Positions 56,181-64,000 are shown, counted from the stretch's first letter. The stretch is DNA of 64,000 nt from Anaerobacterium chartisolvens (GCF_003337415.1 NZ_QPJT01000004.1:210023-274022); one strand, 5' to 3'. Notes: a model not told the origin generated them from the sequence alone. Numbers and translations: made by a program.

Positions 56181-56209
56181 ATTATACTATGAACTCTAAA
56201 ATATAACAA
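56181..56209 (-). promoter_or_regulatory. Promoter of the DUF1646 leader
   Basis: On the minus strand TTGTTA (56209-56204) and TATAAT (56186-56181) are 17 bp apart; start near 56174. Confidence 0.8.
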
Positions 56210-56411
56210 TGCCCATTTTATTTTTCTTTTATTTTTGTAAATTTTTAGTGTTTTTTGTACAAGAAAATTTTTCCACAGAAGCTATCTGTATAAGCAGAGT
56301 ACAAATCAAATGCGATTTTTATCGGCCTCTTTATGGCGGTAACAGAAAAGCAATGCAGGGAATACTATGTAAGTATATTTAAACGGGTAAAGTATAAGGA
56401 GGATTATTTTT

Positions 56412-56543
56412 ATGCCGGACAGAGGTTTTTTGGGAGGCTTGCAAAACGCGTTCGATAATGATGAGGTGCTGTGGTTTATTATTTTATTCCTGCTTTTATT
56501 CTTCAGTTGGAAGGGCGGCGGCTTCTTGGGAATCAGCAAATAG
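56412..56543 (+). CDS. Tiny membrane protein (43 aa)
   Basis: ATG 56412 follows AGGAGG and opens MPDRGFLGGLQNAF, then a hydrophobic helix EVLWFIILFLLLFFSW and KGGGFLGISK. I do not recognise a named family. Glycine-rich single-helix peptides of this size (YjcZ-like) are often sporulation or spore proteins, but that is inference. It is 52 bp upstream of a second tiny gene that also starts MPD; the two probably form one transcript closed by the terminator at 56739. Confidence 0.6.
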   Translation: MPDRGFLGGLQNAFDNDEVLWFIILFLLLFFSWKGGGFLGISK

Positions 56544-56595
56544 GCGGCCTGATACCTTCTCTGTAAAAATTACAGCTTGAAGGGAGGGAGTATTG

Positions 56596-56700
56596 ATGCC
56601 GGATAACGCAAGAGGCTGGGGAAGTGTATTGATTTGGATAATCATAATATTCCTGGCGGTACTTATTTTTTGTCCCGCATTTTTCTTAGGGGCATGGTGA
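56596..56700 (+). CDS. Tiny membrane protein (34 aa)
   Basis: ATG 56596 follows GGGAGG and gives MPDNARGWGSVLI, a hydrophobic helix of about 22 residues ending FCPAFFLGAW. The length, starting MPD and single helix match the neighbour at 56412, so the two look related in layout though not in helix sequence. Function unknown; a spore or envelope role is only a guess. Confidence 0.6.
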   Translation: MPDNARGWGSVLIWIIIIFLAVLIFCPAFFLGAW

Positions 56701-56738
56701 AATCGGAGCAAACATAAAATTACGGCTTTAAATTTAAT

Positions 56739-56790
56739 AAAAGGGGCTGCTTTTATAATGATAAATAACATAAAAGCAGTCCCCTTTTGC
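56739..56790 (+). terminator. Terminator of the tiny membrane protein pair
   Basis: AAAAGGGG-TGCTTTTAT and ATAAAAGCA-TCCCCTTTT arms make a long stem with one mismatch; T-runs flank it on both strands. Confidence 0.88.
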
Positions 56791-56834
56791 CTATATATTT
56801 AGCAATAAAGATTTTACATGGAGGATATAATTTG

Positions 56835-56873
56835 ATGAAAGAAATTTTTTTGACCCGTAAGGAATACATCTAA
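56835..56873 (+). CDS. 12-codon frame with strong ribosome site
   Basis: TGGAGGATATAATTTG precedes ATG 56835; the frame MKEIFLTRKEYI ends in TAA at 56871, directly before the hairpin at 56874. It could be a leader peptide with no gene behind it, or a chance match. No downstream plus-strand gene exists. Confidence 0.25.
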   Translation: MKEIFLTRKEYI

Positions 56874-56926
56874 GAAAAGCGCCTGATGACATACCCGTGA
56901 GACATTTCCCCGCAAGGCGTCTTTTC
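56874..56926 (-). terminator. Terminator of the EF-G2 gene
   Basis: GAAAAG-CGCCT and AGGCG-T-CTTTTC arms form a stem with one bulge; TTTTCTTA follows on the minus strand. It is 143 bp past the EF-G2 stop. The gap 56927-57068 shows no gene. Confidence 0.7.
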
Positions 56927-57068
56927 GTTGTAGTTAAAAATTTCTGTAAGCAATTATATCCTCTATGTTTGTAAAATCTTTATTGCATCCTATATAAGTC
57001 CCATATTTTCAAAAACTCATTTATGCCAAAAGGCTCTAACCCTGCCTGTCACAAGCCGCTCCGTATCT

Positions 57069-59159
57069 TTACTCGCCATAATCCTCCTCGACCATATGCT
57101 TTTTGGCTTCCTCAATAACCTTATTGCTTACAAGAGGCGGCGCTTCCTCATATCTTTCAAACCACAGCTTGAAATATCCCCTGCCTTGAGTCATTGATCT
57201 CAAGTCATTTGCATACTTGGCCATTTCCGATTGAGGAACCTCGGCGACAACCTGCTGGATATTTCCCTGATGAGGATTCATTCCAAGTATTCTTCCTCTT
57301 TTTTTGTTAAGATCCCCTATTATGTCTCCCATATAGCTGTCGGGAACGTATACCTCTACATGGGCTATAGGCTCAAGCAGAACGGGTGAGGCAAGCGGAA
57401 TGCCCTTTTTATATGCAAGCCTTGCCGCTACTTTAAAAGCCATTTCCGATGAGTCAACATCATGATAGGAGCCGTCAACAAGTGTAGCCTTAAGGTTTAC
57501 AACAGGAAAGCCCGCAAGAACACCTCGCGTTATAGCCTCCTTAAGGCCCTTCTCAACAGCGGGATGATACTGTCTTGGAACCGATCCCCCAAATATTTTC
57601 TCCTGAAACGTAAGATCTTCACTTTCCCCGGGCTCAAATTCCATCCATACATGTCCGTATTGTCCATGTCCCCCTGACTGCTTTTTATGCTTTCCCTCAA
57701 CCTTTACCTTCTTTTTTATCGTCTCCCTGTATGGCACCTTGGGAACAGTCAAATTGACTGAAACACCGAATTTGGCCTTCAGCTTGCTTACTATAACATC
57801 AAGGTGCTGCTCTCCCACACCTGAAATCAGCGTTTGATGTGTTTCAGAATTTATGGAGACCTTAAAGGTTGGGTCTTCATCCTGAAGCTTATGCAGCCCC
57901 GAGCTTATCTTCTCTTCATCTCCCTTTGCCTTGGGCTCAACTGCCATGGATATGGCGGGCTCCGGAAAAACTATCTTATCCAGCACTATTTGATTTGACT
58001 GGCTGCAAAGAGTATCGTTTGTATTGGTGGACTGAAGCTTGGATACGCCTCCTATATCACCTGCACAAAGCTTACCCACAGGTATTTGCTTCTTGCCCCT
58101 CATTATAAACAGCGAGCCTACCCTTTCACTTTTCTGAGACGATGCATTGAATACTGAAGAGTCTGATTTCAGAGTTCCCGAGTAGACACGAAATAAGGAT
58201 ATTTTACCCACAAAAGGGTCTGCAACGGTTTTAAACACAAGAGCAGAAAACGGAGCGTCAAAAGAGGTGCTCATCTTGGCCCTGTCTCCGCCGGCAGGAT
58301 TTTCACCCTCAACGGCAGGCTTATCTGCGGGAGAGGGCATATATTGTATTATGGCCTCCATCAAAGGCTGAATTCCGAGGTTGCTCAAAGCTGAGCCGCA
58401 AAAGACCGGCACCACAGACCCATCGGCTATTCCAGCCCTCAGGGCCCTTAATATTTCCTCCTGCGTAAACTCCTCCCCTGAAAAAAACTTTTCCATAAGC
58501 TGCTCATCCGTCTCAGCTATTATTTCATTCAGAGAATCCTTAAGTTCGGTAATTCTATCATTTAAAGCAACAGGGATAGCCGTATCAACCAGCGTATCCC
58601 CATTAAACCTTTTTGCTTTCATATTGATAACATCGACAATGCCGACAAATTTACCGCCCTCGACAATAGGCATATCAAATGCCACCATACCTTTCCCGAA
58701 GGTATCTGTAAGCTGCCCGTACACCTTAAAAAAATCAGAGTTCTGTTCATCCATTTTATTTATGAATATCATCTTGGGGATTCTTTGCTCCAGCGTATAG
58801 GACCAAGCTTTTTCGGTTCCGACGGCAACTCCGCTTTTGCCCGAAACAAGTATTAAAGCCGAGTCGGCCACCCTGATGCCCTGCTTGACCTCTCCCACAA
58901 AATCAAAATATCCGGGAGTATCAATTATATTAATCTTATGATCCTTCCATTCACAGGCTGCTATAGCAGTGCTTACAGAAGTCTTTCTTCGGATCTCCTC
59001 AGGGTCATAATCTGTAGTAGCGGTCCCATCCACCACTCTTCCCAATCTGTCCAAAACACCTGTGTTGAATAGCATGGCTTCTGCAGAGGTGGTTTTGCCT
59101 GAACCCCCATGCCCCAGCAAGCATATGTCGCGTATTTTTTCCACGGCATATTCCTTCAT
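57069..59159 (-). CDS. Elongation factor G-like protein (EF-G2 type)
   Basis: This 696-residue translational GTPase has the domain order of EF-G. The G1 loop is GHGGSGKTT instead of the canonical GHVDHGKTT, the G3 motif DTPGYFDF instead of DTPGHVDF, and G4 NKMD is normal. This combination marks the EF-G II branch, a paralogue of the main fusA product whose exact role (recycling or special translocation) is unclear. Domain IV is present (KKQSGGHGQYGHVWMEFEPGE), and domain V ends in GIPLASPVLLEPIAHVEVYVPDSYMGDIIGDLNKKRG. It is a single gene, not beside rpsL/rpsG. Confidence 0.9.
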   Translation of the reverse strand: MKEYAVEKIRDICLLGHGGSGKTTSAEAMLFNTGVLDRLGRVVDGTATTDYDPEEIRRKTSVSTAIAACEWKDHKINIIDTPGYFDFVGEVKQGIRVADSALILVSGKSGVAVGTEKAWSYTLEQRIPKMIFINKMDEQNSDFFKVYGQLTDTFGKGMVAFDMPIVEGGKFVGIVDVINMKAKRFNGDTLVDTAIPVALNDRITELKDSLNEIIAETDEQLMEKFFSGEEFTQEEILRALRAGIADGSVVPVFCGSALSNLGIQPLMEAIIQYMPSPADKPAVEGENPAGGDRAKMSTSFDAPFSALVFKTVADPFVGKISLFRVYSGTLKSDSSVFNASSQKSERVGSLFIMRGKKQIPVGKLCAGDIGGVSKLQSTNTNDTLCSQSNQIVLDKIVFPEPAISMAVEPKAKGDEEKISSGLHKLQDEDPTFKVSINSETHQTLISGVGEQHLDVIVSKLKAKFGVSVNLTVPKVPYRETIKKKVKVEGKHKKQSGGHGQYGHVWMEFEPGESEDLTFQEKIFGGSVPRQYHPAVEKGLKEAITRGVLAGFPVVNLKATLVDGSYHDVDSSEMAFKVAARLAYKKGIPLASPVLLEPIAHVEVYVPDSYMGDIIGDLNKKRGRILGMNPHQGNIQQVVAEVPQSEMAKYANDLRSMTQGRGYFKLWFERYEEAPPLVSNKVIEEAKKHMVEEDYGE

Positions 59160-59363
59160 AAAAATTCCCCCTTAAATTTAATTAGATTGCCAAACGCTGC
59201 TCACTTTATAATCACAATCCCTCAAAATGAGGCATATCATATATAAGCTTCACAAACCGCTTACCAAAGCATACTGTCCTTTCGGTATAGCATTCCTTAT
59301 AAAAAGTATTGGGGTATTTAAAAAATCATAAAAATTAAGCTTAGACATGGAAGCATATATAAA

Positions 59364-59382
59364 GAATCGCTTTAACCGATTC
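59364..59382 (-). terminator. Terminator of the DUF3793 gene
   Basis: GAATCG and CGATTC form a short stem with a 7-nt loop, followed by TTTATATAT on the minus strand, 70 bp past the DUF3793 stop. The stretch 59160-59451 otherwise shows no gene. Confidence 0.5.
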
Positions 59383-59451
59383 CTCATATATTAATATTAT
59401 TCTATTTTTTTTGAGATTTTCCTCTTTCCTTAATAAATTTTTAATAATTTT

Positions 59452-60065
59452 TTAATAATGAGCGTAAATTTTTTCTATAGCACCCGGCACAAAAGCCATT
59501 GCCCTGTCATATGTATTAAATAAGCTTAACGAGCGCCGAGGGTTTTTATATACCTTCCAATATTTGCTGCACATAAGGCTTTTCTCTCCCTTATGCTGTA
59601 TAAAGCCCTTTATATCCTCAACTGGAATGCCAAGGAACACTCCTATTTCATGAGGGCACAGGTGTTCAAATCTTTGCTTAAGCTGCATAAGGCACTCATC
59701 CAAGTCCATTCCCTCACCATAGCCCATGTCGTATAAAAATCTTCTGCACTCCTTTTTATTTATATATCTTAGAAGAGTTCTCCTTCTATAAAAAAGCACC
59801 CGTATGCTTTTTCCCGTATGCTTTTTCCCGTATCCTTAATTTCAATAAATTCCAGCCTTAGCTTTTTACAGATTTCCAGCTTGTATACGCTCCACAAATC
59901 ATAAGGATTTTTGTGACCCTTTGTAAAGGTTACAAGCGATGCCGGCTTGCCTCCCCAGATAGTGGGTGCCGCCCTATAAGCGATAAGAGAGAACAGATGC
60001 TCCTTTTCACTTAAAGCATGCAATATATTTATAAAATGAAGTGCTTCCGATTTTCCACAGCTCAT
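59452..60065 (-). pseudogene. DUF3793 protein, split by a 14-bp tandem duplication
   Basis: The first frame (from ATG 60065, after GGGAGGGG) reads CGKSEALHFINILHALSEKEH...AAPTIWGGKPASLV, the DUF3793 N-terminus. The second (to 59452) reads VLFYRRRTLLRYINKKECRRFLYDMGYG...LCPHEIGVFLGIPVEDIKGFI...SKYWKVYKNP, its C-terminus. The two overlap at 59769-59799, where a 14-bp unit is present twice. Removing one unit joins them as ...TGKSIRVLFYRRR..., a full-length protein of about 200 residues. The family is found near iron and flavodoxin genes; function unknown. Confidence 0.85.
59802..59829. repeat. Tandem duplication of a 14-bp unit
   Basis: GTATGCTTTTTCCC occurs twice in direct succession (59802-59815, 59816-59829) and a partial third GTAT follows. 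It lies inside the DUF3793 frame and causes its +14 shift. Confidence 0.95.
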
Positions 60066-60090
60066 AAATGCCCCTCCCAGAAAATACATT

Positions 60091-60522
60091 TTATAATGAG
60101 GCAAGCTTACTTCCCAGCTCTCTGCACTGTGCAAGCCCATCCTCATCGGGGGTGTTCTGAATAGTCAGACCTTCCGCCGCAAGCCTTACACCAAGCTTTC
60201 CCATTCTATCATCCCAGTCCCTCATCCATTGACCGTCTCCCCAATCGTATGATCCGAAAAGCACCATGGGCTTACCCTTTAAATCCTCGCCTTCAAGAGA
60301 CTCCACAAACGGCTCCATCTGCTCCTCCTCCAGAACCTCACAGCCCATTGAAGGACACCCCAGTGCAATGGCGTCGGATTTTACAACATCCTCCTTTACA
60401 GCATCCTGAACCTCCACAACATTAACGGAATTTCCTCCCTCTTTCGCGCCCTCGGCAACTGCCATAGCCATTTTTTGAGTATTTCCTGTTCCACTCCAGT
60501 ATACGATAGTTATATTTTTCAT
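60091..60522 (-). CDS. Flavodoxin
   Basis: Flavodoxin is an FMN electron carrier that can replace ferredoxin under iron shortage. The 143-residue protein starts KNITIVYWSGTGNTQKMAMAVAEG, with the phosphate loop SGTGNT, then GCPSMGCEVLEEEQMEPFV and LFGSYDWGDGQWM with the aromatic residues that sandwich the flavin. It is full length. It lies between DUF2325 and DUF3793 in one direction, downstream of a Fur box, which suits an iron-starvation gene. Confidence 0.94.
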   Translation of the reverse strand: MKNITIVYWSGTGNTQKMAMAVAEGAKEGGNSVNVVEVQDAVKEDVVKSDAIALGCPSMGCEVLEEEQMEPFVESLEGEDLKGKPMVLFGSYDWGDGQWMRDWDDRMGKLGVRLAAEGLTIQNTPDEDGLAQCRELGSKLASL

Positions 60523-60557
60523 AAAAATACGCCTCCTATTATTTTATTTATGTGATT

Positions 60558-60860
60558 TTACGCACTTACTGTGACCATATTCTTTTGCATTTGCTCAAGT
60601 ACGGCATTAAGCGATGCACCGCTGCTATTATGACACCTCATCAAGGGAATATTTTTTCTTTTGGCTTCCTTCACAGCAATTCTTATCATCTTATGCGACA
60701 CGGTAGAGGTGAACAATACAATGCCGTCCGGCGTCCCTATCACCTTGTCAAATCTCGCCGGCATATTGGTATATACCTTCAAATGATGTCCATGCCGGGA
60801 ACAAATTCCTTTATATTCATCGTGCATCCTTTCGTGTCCTCCTACAAGTACAATACTCAT
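60558..60860 (-). CDS. DUF2325 family protein
   Basis: This 100-residue protein has the family start SIVLVGGHERMHDEYKGICSRHGHHLKVYTN, with a loop GGH, and continues PDGIVLFTSTVSHKMIRIAVKEAKRKNIPLMRCHNSSGASL. This is the complete DUF2325 domain, which occurs in Firmicutes next to flavodoxin or iron genes. Its function is unknown. The ribosome site AAAGGAG precedes ATG. It opens the Fur-box-linked gene set with flavodoxin and DUF3793. Confidence 0.88.
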   Translation of the reverse strand: MSIVLVGGHERMHDEYKGICSRHGHHLKVYTNMPARFDKVIGTPDGIVLFTSTVSHKMIRIAVKEAKRKNIPLMRCHNSSGASLNAVLEQMQKNMVTVSA

Positions 60861-60897
60861 ATAATATCTCCTTTCTTAAAATAAGCGTTTTTGATTT

Positions 60898-60912
60898 TGA
60901 TAATCATTATCA
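60898..60912. promoter_or_regulatory. Fur box upstream of DUF2325-flavodoxin
   Basis: TGATAATCATTATCA is a perfect 7-1-7 inverted repeat matching the Firmicutes Fur consensus. It lies 38 bp before the DUF2325 start, so the flavodoxin set should be derepressed under iron limitation. Confidence 0.88.
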
Positions 60913-60938
60913 TGATACAGTTAAATTTTTTTGCCCTG

Positions 60939-61094
60939 TCAGGGCTTATTATGGCAATGGCAATTTCCGCTGTCCCCGGAAGAGCTGCATCCGCTACAGC
61001 ATACACTTTTGCCTTTTCTCAGCTTTAAAACGGCTCTTACGGCAATATATATGGTTAAGCCAAAAACTACTATACCTATTATCCAGTTAATCAT
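60939..61094 (-). CDS. FeoB-associated Cys-rich membrane protein
   Basis: This 51-residue protein begins MINWIIGIVVFGLTIYIAVRAV, one membrane helix, and ends with a Cys-rich tail (SVCCSGCSSSGDSGNCHCH). These small proteins accompany FeoB in Firmicutes and may help ferrous iron entry or sensing (inference). GGAGG precedes ATG 61094 by 9 bp. It is 71 bp downstream of feoB. Confidence 0.9.
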   Translation of the reverse strand: MINWIIGIVVFGLTIYIAVRAVLKLRKGKSVCCSGCSSSGDSGNCHCHNKP

Positions 61095-61165
61095 AACAAG
61101 CAGCCTCCTTTTTTAAAAGCGGGGGGCATTCCTATGAAAGCAAGCACAGGAATACCCCTTCCATC

Positions 61166-63211
61166 CTATTGTAATCCCATCAGCCGGCCTACCTGGAATA
61201 TGAGGAATGCAACCACCCAGGCTATTCCGGTCTGAAGTCCTACCGTGAACACAGTCCACTTCCAAGAGTTCATTTCTCTTTTTATTGTGGCAAACGCAGC
61301 CATACAAGGCATATACAGCAGTGTAAAGGCCATAAACGCATAAGCGGTAAGGGGAGTAAACACTCCTTGAATGACAGCGGCCAGAGCAGTGGTATCCTCG
61401 GCTATCTCACCGACTCCATGCAGTATTCCCATGGTACTTACCACAGCTTCCTTTGCTATAAACCCGGTGATAAGCGCAACAGCCGATTTCCAGTCTCCAA
61501 AGCCTAGCGGGGCAAATATAGGAGCGATAACTCCTCCTATGGCGCCGAGAACACTCTCTGCCGGATCCTCAACCATCTGAAACGAGAAGTTGAAGCTCTG
61601 AAGCACCCATATAACCACAGCCGCCGCAAAGATAATTGTACCGGCCTTTTTAATAAAGCCCTTTCCCCTGTCCCACATGTGTATAAGCAAGCCCTTAATT
61701 GTAGGAATACGGTAAGGCGGAAGCTCCATAACAAACGGCGCCGCCTCTCCCTTCAGCACTGTCTTTTTAAGTATTATTCCAGTAATAACGGCAATGACAA
61801 TACCCAGCAGGTATAGCGAAAATATTATTAAATCCTGATTTTTAGCAAAGAAGGCACCGACAAACAGCAGATAAATAGGAAGCCTTGCGCCGCACGACAT
61901 AAACGGCGTCAATATGATTGTCAGCCTGCGGTCCTTTTCATTTTCCAGAGTCCTAGCTCCCATAATGGCAGGCACGCTGCAGCCGAATCCCATCAGCATA
62001 GGTATAAATGACTTTCCGGTAAGTCCCAGCTTTCTTAAAAGCCTATCCATGACGAACGCGGCTCGTGCCATGTATCCGCTGTCCTCAAGTATTGAGAGGA
62101 AAAAGAACAGTATCATAATCTGAGGGACGAACACAAGCATACTGCCGACACCGCCTATAACGCCTCCCACAATAAGCCCGTTCAACCACTCCGCAGCCCC
62201 CGCCGCCTCAAGCCAGCCCGACACCGCATCAGAAACAGTACCGTTTATAAGCCCGTCAACCCAATCTATTGTAAATGATCCTATCTCTCCGAACGTAACC
62301 TTAAAAACAAGGTACATCAATGCCAGAAACAGAGGAATTGCCAATATCCTGTTTGTAACAACCTTATCAATTTTATCGGATATGGTAAGGCTGCCGCTCC
62401 CGGACTTTTTCTTTACCGCCTTGCCGACTATGCCGGATATCATTTTATACCTGCCGTCGGCAATCACCGTCTCGACATCATTGTCATAATGGCTCTCTAT
62501 TTGCTTGCGGCAAGCCTCAATATCCTTTAAAAACGCCGCAGGAACCTCCATTTTCTCAAGTACCTTTTCGTCGCCCTCCAAAAGCTTTATGGCTGTCCAT
62601 CTGGCATTGCCTGTCTTTTTGCCCAGAGAAGGAACAATATTAGTCTCTATATTGCCTATATATTTTTCAACCTCCTGATCATAAATCTGAGCCTGAGGCT
62701 TTGCCGTACCCGAAGCAGCAGCATAGGCCACCTGAATGGCCTTATCCACAAGCTCCGTTACTCCGCGCCCTTTACTGGCTGAGGTTGGCACCACAGGAAT
62801 TCCAATACCCTTTTCCAGAGCCCCCGTATCAATTTTATCCCCTCTGGCCTCCACCGCATCCATCATATTCAGTGCGGCAACCACGGGAATTCCCAATTCG
62901 ATAAGCTGCGTGGTAAGGTAAAGGTTTCTTTCAATATTGGTGGCATCTATAATATTTATTACTACATCAGGCTTTTCATCCAGTATATAATCTCTTGCAA
63001 TAATCTCCTCCAGAGAATAAGGCGATAGGGAGTATATTCCGGGCAGGTCGATAATTTTTACATCCTCCTGAACCCTTCTGGCCTTTCCTTCTTTCTTTTC
63101 AATTGTAACCCCCGGCCAGTTTCCCACATACTGGGTGCTGCCAGTTATTTCATTAAACAAAGTGGTTTTCCCGCAATTAGGATTTCCCACCAGTGCAAAC
63201 CTCAAAGACAT
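61166..63211 (-). CDS. feoB: Ferrous iron transporter FeoB
   Basis: FeoB imports Fe(II) through a membrane domain coupled to a GTPase. The N-terminal G domain has GNPNCGKTTLFNEITG (G1), DLPGIYSLSPYS (G3) and AALNMMDA (G4, NxxD), then a helical linker and a membrane domain of about 8 helices with the Gate motifs FGCSVPAIMGART and MSCGARLPIYLLF. The 681-residue length is normal. ATG 63211 follows AAGGGG; a 28-codon upstream extension of the frame covers the Fur box and is unlikely to be translated. It has its own Fur box. Confidence 0.97.
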   Translation of the reverse strand: MSLRFALVGNPNCGKTTLFNEITGSTQYVGNWPGVTIEKKEGKARRVQEDVKIIDLPGIYSLSPYSLEEIIARDYILDEKPDVVINIIDATNIERNLYLTTQLIELGIPVVAALNMMDAVEARGDKIDTGALEKGIGIPVVPTSASKGRGVTELVDKAIQVAYAAASGTAKPQAQIYDQEVEKYIGNIETNIVPSLGKKTGNARWTAIKLLEGDEKVLEKMEVPAAFLKDIEACRKQIESHYDNDVETVIADGRYKMISGIVGKAVKKKSGSGSLTISDKIDKVVTNRILAIPLFLALMYLVFKVTFGEIGSFTIDWVDGLINGTVSDAVSGWLEAAGAAEWLNGLIVGGVIGGVGSMLVFVPQIMILFFFLSILEDSGYMARAAFVMDRLLRKLGLTGKSFIPMLMGFGCSVPAIMGARTLENEKDRRLTIILTPFMSCGARLPIYLLFVGAFFAKNQDLIIFSLYLLGIVIAVITGIILKKTVLKGEAAPFVMELPPYRIPTIKGLLIHMWDRGKGFIKKAGTIIFAAAVVIWVLQSFNFSFQMVEDPAESVLGAIGGVIAPIFAPLGFGDWKSAVALITGFIAKEAVVSTMGILHGVGEIAEDTTALAAVIQGVFTPLTAYAFMAFTLLYMPCMAAFATIKREMNSWKWTVFTVGLQTGIAWVVAFLIFQVGRLMGLQ

Positions 63212-63242
63212 CTTGAAACCCCTTTCGTTCTTCATTTGAAAC

Positions 63243-63257
63243 TGATAATCATTATCA
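63243..63257. promoter_or_regulatory. Fur box upstream of feoB
   Basis: TGATAATCATTATCA, identical to the box at 60898, lies 32 bp before the feoB start and 45 bp after the feoA stop. It implies a separate iron-controlled feoB transcript. Confidence 0.88.
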
Positions 63258-63301
63258 TATAATGCTCCAAAAAAATGCTGCCCCTTATTTAGCAATCAAT
63301 A

Positions 63302-63526
63302 CTATTCCACAAATATGTTTTCCGCCTCAGCTTTTCTGAACGTAAGCTCATACCCTCTGACATTCACCTCTATAGGATCTCCTAAGGGTGCCACCTTTCT
63401 TACAAAGACCTCGGCCCCTTTTGTAACGCCCATATCCATAAGCCTTCTTTTTACTGCGCCCTCACCGGCAACCTTTGTGACAACCGCCTTATCTCCCGGC
63501 TTTAACTCCCTCAAAGTCCTTTGCAA
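63302..63526 (-). CDS. feoA: FeoA family protein (proximal to feoB)
   Basis: FeoA is a small SH3-like protein needed for FeoB function. The 74-residue sequence RELKPGDKAVVTKVAGEGAVKRRLMDMGVTKGAEVFVRKVAPLGDPIEVNVRGYELTFRKAEAENIFV has the RLMDMG and GDPIEVxVRGYxLxLR signatures (abridged keys: RRLMDMGV and GDPIEV). TTG 63526 follows GGAGG at 8 bp. It is one of two tandem feoA genes. Confidence 0.93.
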   Translation of the reverse strand: MQRTLRELKPGDKAVVTKVAGEGAVKRRLMDMGVTKGAEVFVRKVAPLGDPIEVNVRGYELTFRKAEAENIFVE

Positions 63527-63547
63527 AATACTCGCCTCCTATAAAAT

Positions 63548-63763
63548 TCAAGCCTGCACTAAAAGCTGCTGAGCAACTCCTCTATTTAATGCCAATCTCG
63601 AGCCCTTTACAGACACAATCAGACTGCCGCCCATTTCAGATACAACCGATATGGATGTTCCGGGCACTATTCCCAGTGATTCAAGAAATTTCTTTGTCGT
63701 CTCTCTTGCCCTGCATCCGTTTATAATAGCCTCCTTGCCGGGGGCCAACATAGTCAACGGCAT
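63548..63763 (-). CDS. feoA: FeoA family protein (distal copy)
   Basis: This 71-residue protein reads PLTMLAPGKEAIINGCRARETTKKFLESLGIVPGTSISVVSE (keys: FLESLGIVPG) and ends with VKGSRLALNRGVAQQLLV, the FeoA SH3-like pattern. It differs much from the neighbour, so the two copies are old. It is 21 bp upstream of the other feoA and first in the operon, behind a Fur-like box. Confidence 0.9.
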   Translation of the reverse strand: MPLTMLAPGKEAIINGCRARETTKKFLESLGIVPGTSISVVSEMGGSLIVSVKGSRLALNRGVAQQLLVQA

Positions 63764-63804
63764 TCCTCATCACTCCTTTTTTACAAATCATACCAAAACG
63801 ATAT

Positions 63805-63819
63805 TGATAATTAGTATCA
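63805..63819. promoter_or_regulatory. Fur-like box upstream of the feoA pair
   Basis: TGATAATTAGTATCA matches the Fur 7-1-7 form with one mismatch and lies 42 bp before the first feoA. The remaining sequence to 64000 is A/T-rich; TTGACA occurs at 63913 on the plus strand, but no gene follows within the window. Confidence 0.65.
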
Positions 63820-64000
63820 AAATTAATAATTCCAATTAATATTTTACCAGCATTGCTTCTCATAGTCAATGAAAAAACTTAATTTTTGTAGAAAAAATAA
63901 CAAACCCTCAGTTGACAAAGTAAATGCAACCTTGGCGAATAAAGCTAGCTGCATTATGTCTTACAAAGTGGCAAAGTGTATTTAGTATTACAAATAATAA

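Overview
The window reads as chromosomal DNA of a low-GC, endospore-forming Firmicute of the class Clostridia. The evidence is sigma-H, two Spo0E-type phosphatases, a cysE T-box leader, the Prp protease next to an L27 with a cleavable N-terminus, GlgC/GlgD pairs, FeoA/FeoB with a Cys-rich partner, DUF4364, DUF3343 and DUF6062 proteins, AGGAGG ribosome sites and frequent TTG/GTG starts. The gene orders (TIGR03960-TIGR03936-rng-rplU-prp-rpmA-obg-yhbY and cysE-cysS-mrnC-rlmB-sigH) are typical of clostridia. A genus cannot be named safely; a cellulolytic Ruminiclostridium or Acetivibrio relative would fit.

Layout. 1-3.9 kb: end of a YraQ-type permease, a DUF1980 partner and a zinc ABC transporter (znuABC) behind a promoter with a palindromic operator. 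4.3 kb: a 45-residue Spo0E-like gene. 4.7-7.1 kb: glgCD. 7.5-15.5 kb: DUF4364 and the ribosome and RNA-processing block, which includes an L21 leader. 15.7-17.9 kb: a LacI-type regulator divergent from a GH130 phosphorylase. 17.9-20 kb: an HD-GYP protein and a Spo0E-HTH fusion. 20-36 kb: an accessory region. It holds an Msr(D)-like ABC-F gene with a full attenuation leader, toxin-antitoxin genes and remnants, an XRE repressor facing a coiled-coil gene, and a 10-kb type III restriction-modification operon (HTH, helicase, DUF4391, Mod, Res). That operon lies between two 85-bp direct repeats. 36-42.5 kb: PadR/methyltransferase, MFS, HelD and SulP. 42.5-47.6 kb: two tRNAs and the sigH-rlmB-mrnC-cysS-cysE operon under a T-box. 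47.7-54.4 kb: a holin-like membrane protein, two unrecognised proteins, 6S RNA, DUF3343, an OGG glycosylase, DUF6062 and a DapB under a c-di-AMP riboswitch. 55-60 kb: a DUF1646 transporter with a terminator-bearing leader, tiny membrane peptides and EF-G2. 59.4-63.8 kb: an iron block (DUF3793 frameshifted, flavodoxin, DUF2325, FeoA-FeoA-FeoB-Cys-rich) with three Fur-type boxes.

How it works together: most genes are housekeeping. The unusual content is the repeat-flanked restriction/helicase island with its degraded surroundings, the drug-sensing leader of the ABC-F gene, the neighbouring ion- and second-messenger-type leaders (c-di-AMP and a probable Na+ class), and a reversible-looking 14-bp duplication that breaks the DUF3793 gene.
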